NCBI GenBank assembly: GCA_017860675.1
Contig: JAGDMV010000144.1
Coordinates: forward strand, 1 to 5,005
Origin: Chloroflexota bacterium
GTDB lineage: Bacteria > Chloroflexota > Limnocylindria > Limnocylindrales > CSP1-4
Reading direction: 5' to 3'
Length of the DNA: 5,005 bases
Positions 1 through 5,005 of this stretch are shown in pieces. The notes under the pieces are model-generated. The model was not told the origin of the DNA, did not search any database, and saw only the letters and a program-made list of their open reading frames with translations. Both the position numbers and the translations under genes were made by a program. Positions within the stretch are counted from its first letter, which is position 1. Each line of letters starts with the position of its first letter.

Positions 1-768
1 GCCGCCGTCGATGCCCAGGATCTGGCCGGTCACGAACGACGACGCGTCGGAGCAGAAGAACAGGGCCGCCCCGACCAGGTCGTTCGTGCCGCCCACCCGA
101 GCGAGCGGGATGCGGCTGACGATGCCGGCCTTGAAGGCCGGGTCGTCGAGCAGCATCGCCACCTGGGGCGTGTCGACGAAGGTGGGGGCGATGGCGTTGA
201 CGGTGATGCCGTGCTTGGCCCACTCGGTGGCCCATTGACGGGTGAGCGAGCTGATGGCGCCCTTGGCGGCGACGTAGGCCGAGTAGCCGGCGTTGATGCC
301 GAGCGAGGCACGGACGGACGAGATGTTGAGGACCCGGCCACCGCGCCCGCCGGCGATCATCGCCCTGACCGCGGCCTGGGTTGCCAGGAGCGTGCTCCGG
401 ACGTTGAGCTCCATGATCCAGTCCCAGGCGTCGCGGGGGTAGTCCTCGGCGTTGAACAGGACCTTGCCCGCCCCGCCGCCGACGGCGTTGACGATGATGT
501 CCAGGCGGCCGTAACGCTCGACCGTGGCGGCCACGATCCGCTCGCAGTCGGCCTCGTTCGTGACGTCGGCGCGGAGAGCGAGCACCTCTGCCCCAGTCTC
601 GCGGATCTTCGCCGCGGCCGCCTCGGCCCGCTCATCGGTGATGTCGACCACCGTCACCCGGGCACCTGCCCCGGCAAGGGCCGTGGCCAGCGCCGAGCCG
701 ATCGCGCCGCCGCCGCCGGAGATGAGCGCCACGCGGCCCTCGAGGCTGAAGATGTCGATCTGGCTCAT
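1..768 (-). CDS. SDR-family NAD(P)-dependent oxidoreductase (gluconate 5-dehydrogenase-like), 3' end cut by window
   Basis: Classical short-chain dehydrogenase, a cytoplasmic enzyme oxidising an alcohol or reducing a ketone with a nicotinamide cofactor. The 256 visible codons cover nearly the whole Rossmann domain; reading stops at GIDGG, the usual C-terminal motif, so only a few residues are missing. Visible motifs are the cofactor loop SGGGGAIG (residues 17-24, an Ala where the second Gly of TGxxxGxG normally sits), Asp42 at the end of strand 2 (favours NAD over NADP), DV at 68-69, VNAVGG (93-98), Asn122, Ser151, and Tyr165-x3-Lys169. The start ATG follows a purine-rich ribosome site (GGAAGGGGAG) ending two bases before it. 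The overall sequence, including TPQVAMLLDDPAF (200-212) and FVTGQ, resembles the gluconate 5-dehydrogenase / sugar-acid group, but the substrate is not readable. It is divergent from the four-cysteine protein gene. The SDR family is certain; the specific activity is inference. Confidence 0.93.
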   Translation of the reverse strand, partial: MSQIDIFSLEGRVALISGGGGAIGSALATALAGAGARVTVVDITDERAEAAAAKIRETGAEVLALRADVTNEADCERIVAATVERYGRLDIIVNAVGGGAGKVLFNAEDYPRDAWDWIMELNVRSTLLATQAAVRAMIAGGRGGRVLNISSVRASLGINAGYSAYVAAKGAISSLTRQWATEWAKHGITVNAIAPTFVDTPQVAMLLDDPAFKAGIVSRIPLARVGGTNDLVGAALFFCSDASSFVTGQILGIDGG

Positions 769-813
769 GGCTCCCCTTCCATGCCCTGCTGGGGTCATGC
801 CGCTGCGCGACGA

Positions 814-828
814 ATCATCGATAATCGA
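814..828. promoter_or_regulatory. Palindromic candidate operator over the SDR transcription start
   Basis: The perfect 11-bp inverted repeat TCGAT-A-ATCGA lies at 818-828. A second, overlapping palindrome is centred on ATCGAT (817-822) with flanking AT pairs at 814-815 and 824-825. The site adjoins the SDR -10 element and covers its predicted start of transcription, the classic position for a repressor. Divergently, TAGGAT (832-837) could serve as a -10 for the four-cysteine gene, though no good -35 accompanies it, so one operator might act on both genes. The regulator is unknown; none is encoded in the window. Confidence 0.4.
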
Positions 829-856
829 GCATAGGATACGCGTGGTGAACGGTCAA
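828..856 (-). promoter_or_regulatory. Predicted sigma-70-type promoter of the left SDR gene
   Basis: On the minus strand the -35 hexamer TTGACC (856-851) is separated by exactly 17 bases from the -10 hexamer TATGCT (833-828). Both are close to the TTGACA/TATAAT consensus and stand out against the GC-rich background. Transcription would begin near 821, giving a leader of about 50 bases before the SDR start codon. This is read by eye; no transcript data. Confidence 0.65.
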
Positions 857-900
857 CGAGTCGCACGGGCCATCGAGCCGCAACAGGATCACGGGAGCCG

Positions 901-1398
901 ATGAACGAGTCCGAGGCCATCGCGGCGGCACAGGTCCTGTTCCTCAACGACGACAACATCTGGGGCTGCGCCGAGACGGCCTTCATCGTCCTGAAGACGG
1001 CCTACGGGCTGCCGGACAGCGCCGATTCGTCGGCGGCGATGGCCCTCAACGGCGGCGTAGCCCACAGCGGCGGAACCTGCAGCGCCATCTCGGGGGCGGC
1101 CATGGCCGTCGGCCTGCTGGCCGCAACCCGGATCGCCGACCACCGGGAGGCCAAGCGAGCGGCGCGGCAGATCACGGCCCGGCTGATGGGCGAGTTCGAG
1201 GCCGTGTACGGCTCGACCGGGTGCCGCGACCTGATCGGCATGGAGATCTGGACCGAGGAGGGTCATCGCGCCTTCATCGAAGGCGGGATCTGGCGCGACC
1301 GGTGCATGCGCCAGATCGAGTTCGTCGTCCGCCGTCTCCTGCCGCTCGCCGACGAGGCCACCTGGCAGCGGGTCATGGACGAGGTCGGGGCGCCGTGA
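901..1398 (+). CDS. C_GCAxxG_C_C family (four-cysteine, putative redox) protein
   Basis: A 165-residue soluble protein with no signal peptide or membrane segment. It matches the family named after its cysteine pattern: GCAETAF (22-28, Cys23), a glycine pair at 51-52 followed by GGTCSAISGAAMAVGL (57-72, Cys60), Cys108 in GCRDLIG, and Cys135 in a helix near the C-terminus. These are the only four cysteines and all fall at family positions. The family is widespread, often found near redox genes, and is thought to bind a metal or cycle disulfides; its biochemical role is not settled. Length is typical. The ATG follows GGGAG at 893-897 with a rather short 3-base spacer, and AGGA at 885-888 further upstream. 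It is transcribed away from the SDR; a 67-bp gap separates it from cinA. Family assignment is firm, function is not. Confidence 0.88.
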   Translation: MNESEAIAAAQVLFLNDDNIWGCAETAFIVLKTAYGLPDSADSSAAMALNGGVAHSGGTCSAISGAAMAVGLLAATRIADHREAKRAARQITARLMGEFEAVYGSTGCRDLIGMEIWTEEGHRAFIEGGIWRDRCMRQIEFVVRRLLPLADEATWQRVMDEVGAP

Positions 1399-1431
1399 CC
1401 GCTTCGCGCGCCGCCGAGCGCCGGCAGCGGT

Positions 1432-1444
1432 CCCGCGCCGCGGG
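1432..1444. other. GC-rich inverted repeat between the four-cysteine gene and cinA
   Basis: CCCGCG-C-CGCGGG is a perfect 13-bp palindrome in the 67-bp gap between the two genes. It lacks a following T-run, so it is not a standard intrinsic terminator. It could be a weak transcript-end hairpin or a chance product of the high GC content. Confidence 0.25.
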
Positions 1445-1453
1445 CGGCCGACG

Positions 1454-1465
1454 TACCCTTCCGCC
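1454..1465 (+). promoter_or_regulatory. Predicted -10 element for a leaderless cinA transcript
   Basis: TACCCT (1454-1459) fits the TAnnnT pattern of high-GC bacterial -10 elements and is followed by six bases and then the GTG start of cinA at 1466. That places the predicted first transcribed base on the start codon. No purine-rich ribosome-binding sequence is present in the 20 bases before the GTG, which supports leaderless translation. No clear -35 box is visible. Confidence 0.45.
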
Positions 1466-2728
1466 GTGACCACCCCGCGGCCCGATCGCCCCGCGGCGCG
1501 CCGGATCCTCTCCGCCGAGCTGTTCGCCGTCGGCAGCGAGCTGACGGCGGGCGAGACCCGGGACACGAACGGCGGCGAGCTGGGGCGGTCCCTGTCGATC
1601 GCCGGGGTGACCGTCCGCCGGATCGCGGCCCTGCCCGACGACCTTGGGCAGGTCACCGCCGCCTTCAGCGCCGCCCTGGAGGCGGTTGACCTGGTGGTCG
1701 CCACCGGCGGGCTCGGACCGACGCCCGACGACCTGACCCGGGAGGCGATCGCGGCCGCGGTCGGCGAGGAGCCGGCGATCGATCCCGGGCTCGAGGCCTG
1801 GCTGCGCGACCTGTTCGCCCGCCGGGGCGTCGCGCTGCCGGCGGCCAACCTGAAGCAGGCCTGGACGATCCCCTCCTCCACCCCGATCCCGAACGCCAAC
1901 GGCACCGCCCCGGGCTGGTGGGTCGACCGGCCCGACGGCCGGATCGCGGTCCTGCTCCCGGGGCCGCCGCGGGAGATGCGGGCGATGTGGACGGGCTGGG
2001 CCCTCCCCCGGCTGCGAGAGCGCGGCCTGGGAGACGGGCGCCTGGTCCGGACGCTGCGGACCTACGGGATCGGCGAGTCGGTCGTAGCCGAGCGGCTCGG
2101 CGAGGCGATGCTCCGGGCCTCGAACCCCGTCGTGGCCACGTATGCCCGCGCCGACTGGCTCGACGTCCGCATCTCGGCCACGGACGTGATCGACGGCTCG
2201 GGGCGGGTCGTCGAGCCGGCGGCGGACCTCCTGGCGCGGACGGAGAACACCATCCGCGCCTCCCTCGAGGGATACGTGTGGGCCGATGACGAGACGTCCT
2301 GGGCGGACCTCGTCGCCGCCGCTGCCCGTCGGTCGGGGACCCGCCTGGCGACCGTCGAGGCCGGCACGCGGGGAGCCCTGGCCGAGCTGCTGGCCGAGGT
2401 GCCGGCGCTCGACCGGGCGGTCGTCCTGGGACCGGCGGTCGAGCCCGACCCGGCGTCCTGGCCGGTCGAGGCGCAGGCTGCCGAGGTGGCCCGCGAGGCC
2501 GGCGTCGAGATCGGCCTCGCCCTCGTCGCCCGGACCGACAGCGCGACCCAGACCGTGCTCCGGGCGGCGGTGGCGGCACCTGACGGGGGGTGGTGCCAGG
2601 TCCTCGACCTGCGACTCTTCCAGCACGGGGCTCACGGGCGCCTGCGGGCGGCGGTGGCGGCGGCCGCCTTCATCGTCCAGGTCCTGGACGAGCGCGGGTC
2701 GGGCGCGCCGGGGCGACTCGCGCGATGA
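1466..2728 (+). CDS. cinA: CinA-family protein with intact N-terminal MoCF-like domain and degenerate C-terminal NMN-deamidase domain
   Basis: A 420-residue cytoplasmic protein of normal CinA length. The N-terminal molybdopterin-binding-like domain (about 15-180), which in studied CinA proteins carries nucleotide (ADP-ribose) pyrophosphatase activity, is well kept: VGSELTAGETRDTN (22-35), ATGGLGPTPDDLTRE (79-93), NANGTAPGWW (143-152) and LLPGPPREM (163-171). A linker domain includes TYGIGESVVAERL (199-211) and the segment to about 270. The C-terminal domain (about 278-410) aligns with the PncC/CinA nicotinamide-nucleotide amidase, but AESCTGG is replaced by VEAGTRG (297-303) and the usual VTGIAGPGG region reads LVARTDSAT (353-361). 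The nucleophilic Ser is therefore Ala299 and deamidase activity is probably lost. GTG start; no upstream ribosome site. The stop overlaps the next gene's ATG. Likely involved in nucleotide or cofactor turnover; an older link of CinA to competence is not supported here. Confidence 0.9.
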   Translation: MTTPRPDRPAARRILSAELFAVGSELTAGETRDTNGGELGRSLSIAGVTVRRIAALPDDLGQVTAAFSAALEAVDLVVATGGLGPTPDDLTREAIAAAVGEEPAIDPGLEAWLRDLFARRGVALPAANLKQAWTIPSSTPIPNANGTAPGWWVDRPDGRIAVLLPGPPREMRAMWTGWALPRLRERGLGDGRLVRTLRTYGIGESVVAERLGEAMLRASNPVVATYARADWLDVRISATDVIDGSGRVVEPAADLLARTENTIRASLEGYVWADDETSWADLVAAAARRSGTRLATVEAGTRGALAELLAEVPALDRAVVLGPAVEPDPASWPVEAQAAEVAREAGVEIGLALVARTDSATQTVLRAAVAAPDGGWCQVLDLRLFQHGAHGRLRAAVAAAAFIVQVLDERGSGAPGRLAR

Positions 2729-3537
2729 GCAGCGGGCGCCTCGTGCCGGGTGCGGCCCTCGGCATCGCCAGCCTGCCCAACCTGCGCGACGTCGGCGGCT
2801 ACCCGGTGCGCGCGGGGGGCCGGGTGCGGACCGGCCTCCTCTACCGGTCGAACGATCTCAGCCGGCTGGAGGGCGACGCCGTGGCCGCGTTCGCCCGGCT
2901 CGGCATCCGCGCCGTCTACGACCTGCGCTCCGAGGGTGAGCGGGCGATGCAGCCCGACCGCCTGCCCCCCGCGACCGGGCACGTCGTCGTCGACGTCGTC
3001 CGGGACTCGACCGCCGCCTCGCCGAAGATGCTCATGGAGCGCATGGCCGACCCCCGCGCCGCCAGGGAGCTCCTCGGCGACGGGAAAGCTGCTGCGATGT
3101 GGACCGCCATGTACCGCGAGCTGGTGCGCCTCCCCAGCGCCCGAGAAGGATACGGTCGGCTCTTCACCGACCTGGCGGACCCGCGCAACCTGCCGGCCCT
3201 CTTCCACTGCACCACCGGCAAGGATCGGACCGGCTGGGCGGCCGCCGCCCTGCTGATGCTCCTCGACGTGCCCGACGACCTGGTGATGGCCGACTTCCTG
3301 GCGAGCGGCCCCTACCTCGCGCCCCTGGCCCAGCCGTGGCTCGACCAGTTCGCGGCCGTGGGCGGCGACCCCGAGCTGATCCGGCCGATCGTCGACGTCC
3401 GGCCCGAGTACCTCGAAGCAGCCCTGGACGAGATGGGCCGGCTCCACGGCTCGGTCGAGGCCTACTTCGCCGACGGCCTCGGCCTCGATCGCGCGGCCCA
3501 GTCGACCCTGCGGGCGCTCTTCATCGAGCCGGCCTGA
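2725..3537 (+). CDS. PtpB-like tyrosine-protein phosphatase (Y_phosphatase3 type)
   Basis: A 270-residue cytoplasmic phosphatase using a cysteine nucleophile. The signature loop HCTTGKDRTG (161-170) holds the CX5R motif, Cys162 to Arg168, with the Lys-Asp pair typical of the Mycobacterium tuberculosis PtpB group and not of ordinary PTPs. Also conserved are NLRDVGGY (19-26) near the N-terminus, LLYRSNDLSRL, and VYDLRSEGER with Asp66, the family's DLRS motif. Length matches PtpB (about 276). Known relatives remove phosphate from phosphotyrosine, and some from phosphoserine or phosphoinositides; the substrate here is unknown. The ATG at 2725 overlaps the cinA stop as ATGA and lacks a convincing own ribosome site, which points to translational coupling. 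The frame stays open upstream to 2590, but that extension lies in cinA and precedes the family N-terminus. No signal peptide, so it is not evidently secreted. Confidence 0.92.
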   Translation: MSSGRLVPGAALGIASLPNLRDVGGYPVRAGGRVRTGLLYRSNDLSRLEGDAVAAFARLGIRAVYDLRSEGERAMQPDRLPPATGHVVVDVVRDSTAASPKMLMERMADPRAARELLGDGKAAAMWTAMYRELVRLPSAREGYGRLFTDLADPRNLPALFHCTTGKDRTGWAAAALLMLLDVPDDLVMADFLASGPYLAPLAQPWLDQFAAVGGDPELIRPIVDVRPEYLEAALDEMGRLHGSVEAYFADGLGLDRAAQSTLRALFIEPA

Positions 3538-3557
3538 GCGCGGCCGGCCGGGCAGGC

Positions 3558-3601
3558 ACCGCGGAGCGGTCAGGGGCTGACCGCGGAGCGGTCAGGGGCT
3601 G
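3558..3601. repeat. Perfect 22-bp tandem duplication (two copies)
   Basis: The 22 bases at 3558-3579 are repeated exactly at 3580-3601. Copy two contains the lipoprotein stop codon (minus strand TGA at 3594-3592) and its last two codons, so copy one is a duplicate of that gene's 3' end placed just beyond the stop. Each unit contains the inverted repeat ACCGC-GGA-GCGGT. Perfect identity suggests a recent slippage event or selection on the structure. Confidence 0.85.
3566..3595. terminator. Alternative hairpins between convergent genes, possible bidirectional terminator
   Basis: Two perfect 8-bp stems share the central arm CTGACCGC (3577-3584). It pairs either with GCGGTCAG at 3566-3573 (loop GGG) or with GCGGTCAG at 3588-3595 (loop GGA), so only one can form at a time. 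The site lies between the phosphatase stop (3537) and the lipoprotein stop (3592), where terminators for both strands are expected. There is no T-tract on either strand, so classical intrinsic termination is uncertain. Confidence 0.4.
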
Positions 3602-4119
3602 CCCAGGTCCGCCTCGACGGCGGTGATCTCCGCCGGCGTGAGCCATGACCGGCCGGTCTCGAGGAGAAGGCGCTCGACGCTCCGCGTGGGGTCGGTCCTG
3701 ACCTGGCGCGCGCCCGTGCCCTGCGCCGCCACCGCTCCGCGGTAGGCGACCAGCCGCTCCACGGCCTGGCCGCCGGCGTCGATCACCAAGCCGAAGCCGC
3801 GGTAGCCGAGGCCGCCCTCGGGCGGGACGCCTGTGACTGCCGGCAGGCTGGCGAGCAGCCGGACGAGGGCCGCGGACTGGGCCGGGTCGAGCTCCCACGA
3901 CGGGTCCGGCCGGCCCGAGTAGATCCCGAGGGTGACGGTCACCCGCGGGGCGGCGACGGGCGTCGCCGGGCCGGCCGAGGGCGCCGGACCAGCGCACCCG
4001 GCCAGGATCAGGAGCGCGGCAACAGCCGCCAGGAGCGTCGCGCGGCGCGCCCTGCCGTCAGCCGGGGACGGCCTCGGGCCGGGCCCGGCGGCAGCCGCAT
4101 GTTCGTTGTTGCGACGCAT
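3592..4119 (-). CDS. Putative lipoprotein of unknown function
   Basis: A 175-residue predicted lipoprotein. After a polar, basic start (MRRNN; RARR at 23-26) a hydrophobic stretch (27-40) leads to a lipobox LAGC with Cys42 as the lipidation site, followed by a Pro/Ala/Gly-rich linker to about 58. The n-region of about 26 residues is longer than usual. The mature domain (59-175) holds YSGRPDPSWEL (67-77) and GLGYRGFGLVID (103-114); such SGRPxPxW and LGYRGF motifs seem to me to recur in uncharacterised small proteins, but I cannot name a domain. No catalytic motif is evident. ATG is chosen because GAGG (4131-4128) lies 8 bases upstream; an in-frame GTG at 4170 would add 17 residues without a better signal. 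It ends convergent with the phosphatase, its stop inside the 22-bp duplication, and is divergent from the right-hand SDR. Lipoprotein status is likely; function unknown. Confidence 0.8.
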   Translation of the reverse strand: MRRNNEHAAAAGPGPRPSPADGRARRATLLAAVAALLILAGCAGPAPSAGPATPVAAPRVTVTLGIYSGRPDPSWELDPAQSAALVRLLASLPAVTGVPPEGGLGYRGFGLVIDAGGQAVERLVAYRGAVAAQGTGARQVRTDPTRSVERLLLETGRSWLTPAEITAVEADLGSP

Positions 4120-4141
4120 GTCACCCACCTCGCGCGGTCCA

Positions 4142-4156
4142 CCGCGATATCCGCGG
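4142..4156. promoter_or_regulatory. Inverted repeat upstream of the lipoprotein gene, possible operator
   Basis: CCGCG-ATATC-CGCGG is a 5-bp perfect inverted repeat around an AT-richer centre, 22 bases upstream of the lipoprotein start codon. On the minus strand GTGACA (4170-4165) lies 15 bases before TATCGC (4149-4144), a weak promoter-like pair that would overlap this repeat. It could be an operator or chance in a GC-rich gap. Confidence 0.3.
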
Positions 4157-4211
4157 ACGCGACTTGTCACGCGTACCGGCCGGCTGCCGACGTCGCCGCC
4201 AGCGTCCCGCC

Positions 4212-4217
4212 TATAGT
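4212..4217 (+). promoter_or_regulatory. Predicted -10 element of the right-hand SDR gene
   Basis: TATAGT differs from the TATAAT consensus by one base and is conspicuous in this GC-rich divergent region. Transcription would begin near 4224, leaving a leader of about 33 bases before the SDR ATG. No recognisable -35 hexamer lies 16-18 bases upstream, so an activator or an alternative sigma factor is possible. Confidence 0.5.
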
Positions 4218-4234
4218 TGGCGCCTTACCGCCCG

Positions 4235-4245
4235 TCAGCTGCTGA
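4235..4245. promoter_or_regulatory. Small palindrome abutting the ribosome site of the right-hand SDR
   Basis: TCAGC-T-GCTGA is a perfect 11-bp inverted repeat in the predicted leader. Its right end overlaps the likely ribosome-binding GAGG (4244-4247, 9 bases before the ATG). It could be a repressor site or a short leader hairpin; the stem is short and chance is possible. Confidence 0.3.
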
Positions 4246-4256
4246 GGTCGTGGAGT

Positions 4257-5005
4257 ATGGACGTCGCTCGTCACGTCGGCCGGGTCGTCATCGTCACCGG
4301 CGCCGGCTACGGCATCGGCCGGGCCACCGCCCTCCGCTTCGCCCTCGAGGGCGCGACCGTCACCGGCCTCGACGTCTCCGACGAGGGGCTGCGGCTGGCG
4401 GCCGAGGAGTTCGCGGCCGCCGGGGCCACGGTCACCCTCGTGAAGGCGGACGTCACCAGCCAGGCCGACGTGGACCGCGTGGTGGCAGGGGCGATCGCCG
4501 CCCACGGCCGGGTGGACGTGCTGGCCAACGTGGCCGGGATCATGGACGCCTTCCTGGCCGCCCACGACGTGGACGACGAGACCTGGGCGCGGGTGATGGA
4601 CGTGAACGTGACCGGGGCGATGCGGCTGGGCCGGGCGGTCCTGCCCGGGATGATGGAGCGCAAGGCCGGCTGCATCGTCAACGTGGCCTCCGTCGGGGGC
4701 TTCCGTGGCGGGGCGGCCGGCGTCGCCTACACCGCCTCGAAGCACGCGATCATCGGCTACACCCGGAACGTGGCCTGGACCTACCAGACCGAGGGCATCC
4801 GCTGCAACGCCGTGTGCCCGGGCGGGGTGGAGACGAACATCGGCACGACGGCCGTGCCGCGTGCCCAGTGGGACATCGCCCGGCTGGCCAAGATCCACGC
4901 CGCCGCCGAGCGGCAGGCCAAGCCGGACGAGATCGCCGCCCTGATCTCCTGGCTCGCGTCGGCCGAGGCGTCGAACGTGAACGGAGCGATCGTCACCGCC
5001 GACGG
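4257..5005 (+). CDS. SDR-family NAD-dependent oxidoreductase, 3' end cut by window
   Basis: A second classical SDR, of which 249 complete codons are visible before the window ends at the NGAIVTADG motif near the C-terminus; only a few residues should be missing. The cofactor loop is canonical, TGAGYGIG (14-21), with Asp39 closing strand 2 (NAD preference), ADV (64-66), NVAG (91-94), and a full catalytic set Asn117, Ser145, Tyr158, Lys162. CPGGVETNI (187-195) is the usual segment after strand 6. The ATG at 4257 follows GAGG at 4244-4247 with 9 bases between; GGAG at 4252-4255 is too close to serve. It is clearly a different subgroup from the left SDR (different loop, catalytic surroundings and tail), so the two are not a recent duplication. 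Substrate unknown. It faces away from the lipoprotein gene across a 137-bp region. Confidence 0.92.
   Translation, partial: MDVARHVGRVVIVTGAGYGIGRATALRFALEGATVTGLDVSDEGLRLAAEEFAAAGATVTLVKADVTSQADVDRVVAGAIAAHGRVDVLANVAGIMDAFLAAHDVDDETWARVMDVNVTGAMRLGRAVLPGMMERKAGCIVNVASVGGFRGGAAGVAYTASKHAIIGYTRNVAWTYQTEGIRCNAVCPGGVETNIGTTAVPRAQWDIARLAKIHAAAERQAKPDEIAALISWLASAEASNVNGAIVTAD

Noticed and set aside
211..834. Plus-strand open frame opposite the left SDR
   Set aside because: The minus strand encodes a full set of SDR motifs with a promoter and ribosome site; the plus-strand product is Gly/Asp/Arg/Ala-rich with no recognisable motif.
1373..2635. Long open frame on the minus strand opposite cinA (420 codons), with another on the minus strand at 889-1905
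   Set aside because: They lie opposite well-identified plus-strand genes, encode Arg/Gly/Pro/Ala-rich low-complexity protein without domains, and are expected by-products of high GC codon use.
2590..2724. Upstream in-frame extension of the phosphatase
   Set aside because: It would lie wholly inside the cinA C-terminus, and the family's N-terminal motif begins after the ATG at 2725.
2632..3447. Minus-strand open frame opposite the phosphatase
   Set aside because: Composition is that of an antisense shadow, no family motif, and the plus strand has an unmistakable PtpB-type gene.
3541..3550. Palindromic run CGGCCGGCCG after the phosphatase stop
   Set aside because: Short, pure G/C and self-overlapping; expected often in such a GC-rich genome, so not listed as a feature.
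4167..4898. Minus-strand open frame opposite the right SDR
   Set aside because: Repetitive His/Gly/Val/Pro-rich translation with no motifs; the opposite strand holds a canonical SDR.
1..5005. Possibility of a defence, CRISPR or mobile-element system
   Set aside because: No spaced repeat array, transposase, integrase, nuclease, helicase or toxin-antitoxin motif is visible; the genes are metabolic or housekeeping types with similar composition.

Overview
This is a GC-rich bacterial window with uninterrupted genes, short intergenic gaps and strong G/C preference at third codon positions. That fits a high-GC actinobacterium or a high-GC Chloroflexota lineage. The sequence does not decide between them, and no rRNA, tRNA or other taxonomic marker is present. 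I see no mobile element, CRISPR array or RNA gene.

Layout from left to right. (1) The left edge carries most of a short-chain dehydrogenase/reductase (SDR) on the minus strand, cut at its 3' end by the window. (2) A 132-bp divergent intergenic region holds a good sigma-70-type promoter for the SDR, with an AT-rich palindrome at its predicted start of transcription. (3) On the plus strand follow a four-cysteine protein of the C_GCAxxG_C_C family, a CinA-family protein, and a PtpB-like tyrosine phosphatase. CinA and the phosphatase overlap by ATGA, so those two are almost certainly one operon. CinA itself looks leaderless. (4) A 54-bp convergent gap contains a perfect 22-bp tandem duplication with hairpins; it reaches the stop codon of a minus-strand lipoprotein gene. 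(5) A second divergent region of 137 bp, with small palindromes and a TATAGT -10 element, leads to a second plus-strand SDR that runs off the right edge.

The window looks like ordinary chromosomal metabolic and housekeeping content, not a defence or mobile island. The most distinctive points are the CinA C-terminal domain, which keeps the fold's general sequence pattern but has lost the nicotinamide-nucleotide amidase signature; the coupling of that CinA to a PtpB-type phosphatase; the uncharacterised lipoprotein with SGRPDPSW and GLGYRGF motifs; and the 22-bp duplication with two mutually exclusive hairpins at the convergent gene ends. I do not find strong evidence for a new multi-gene system.
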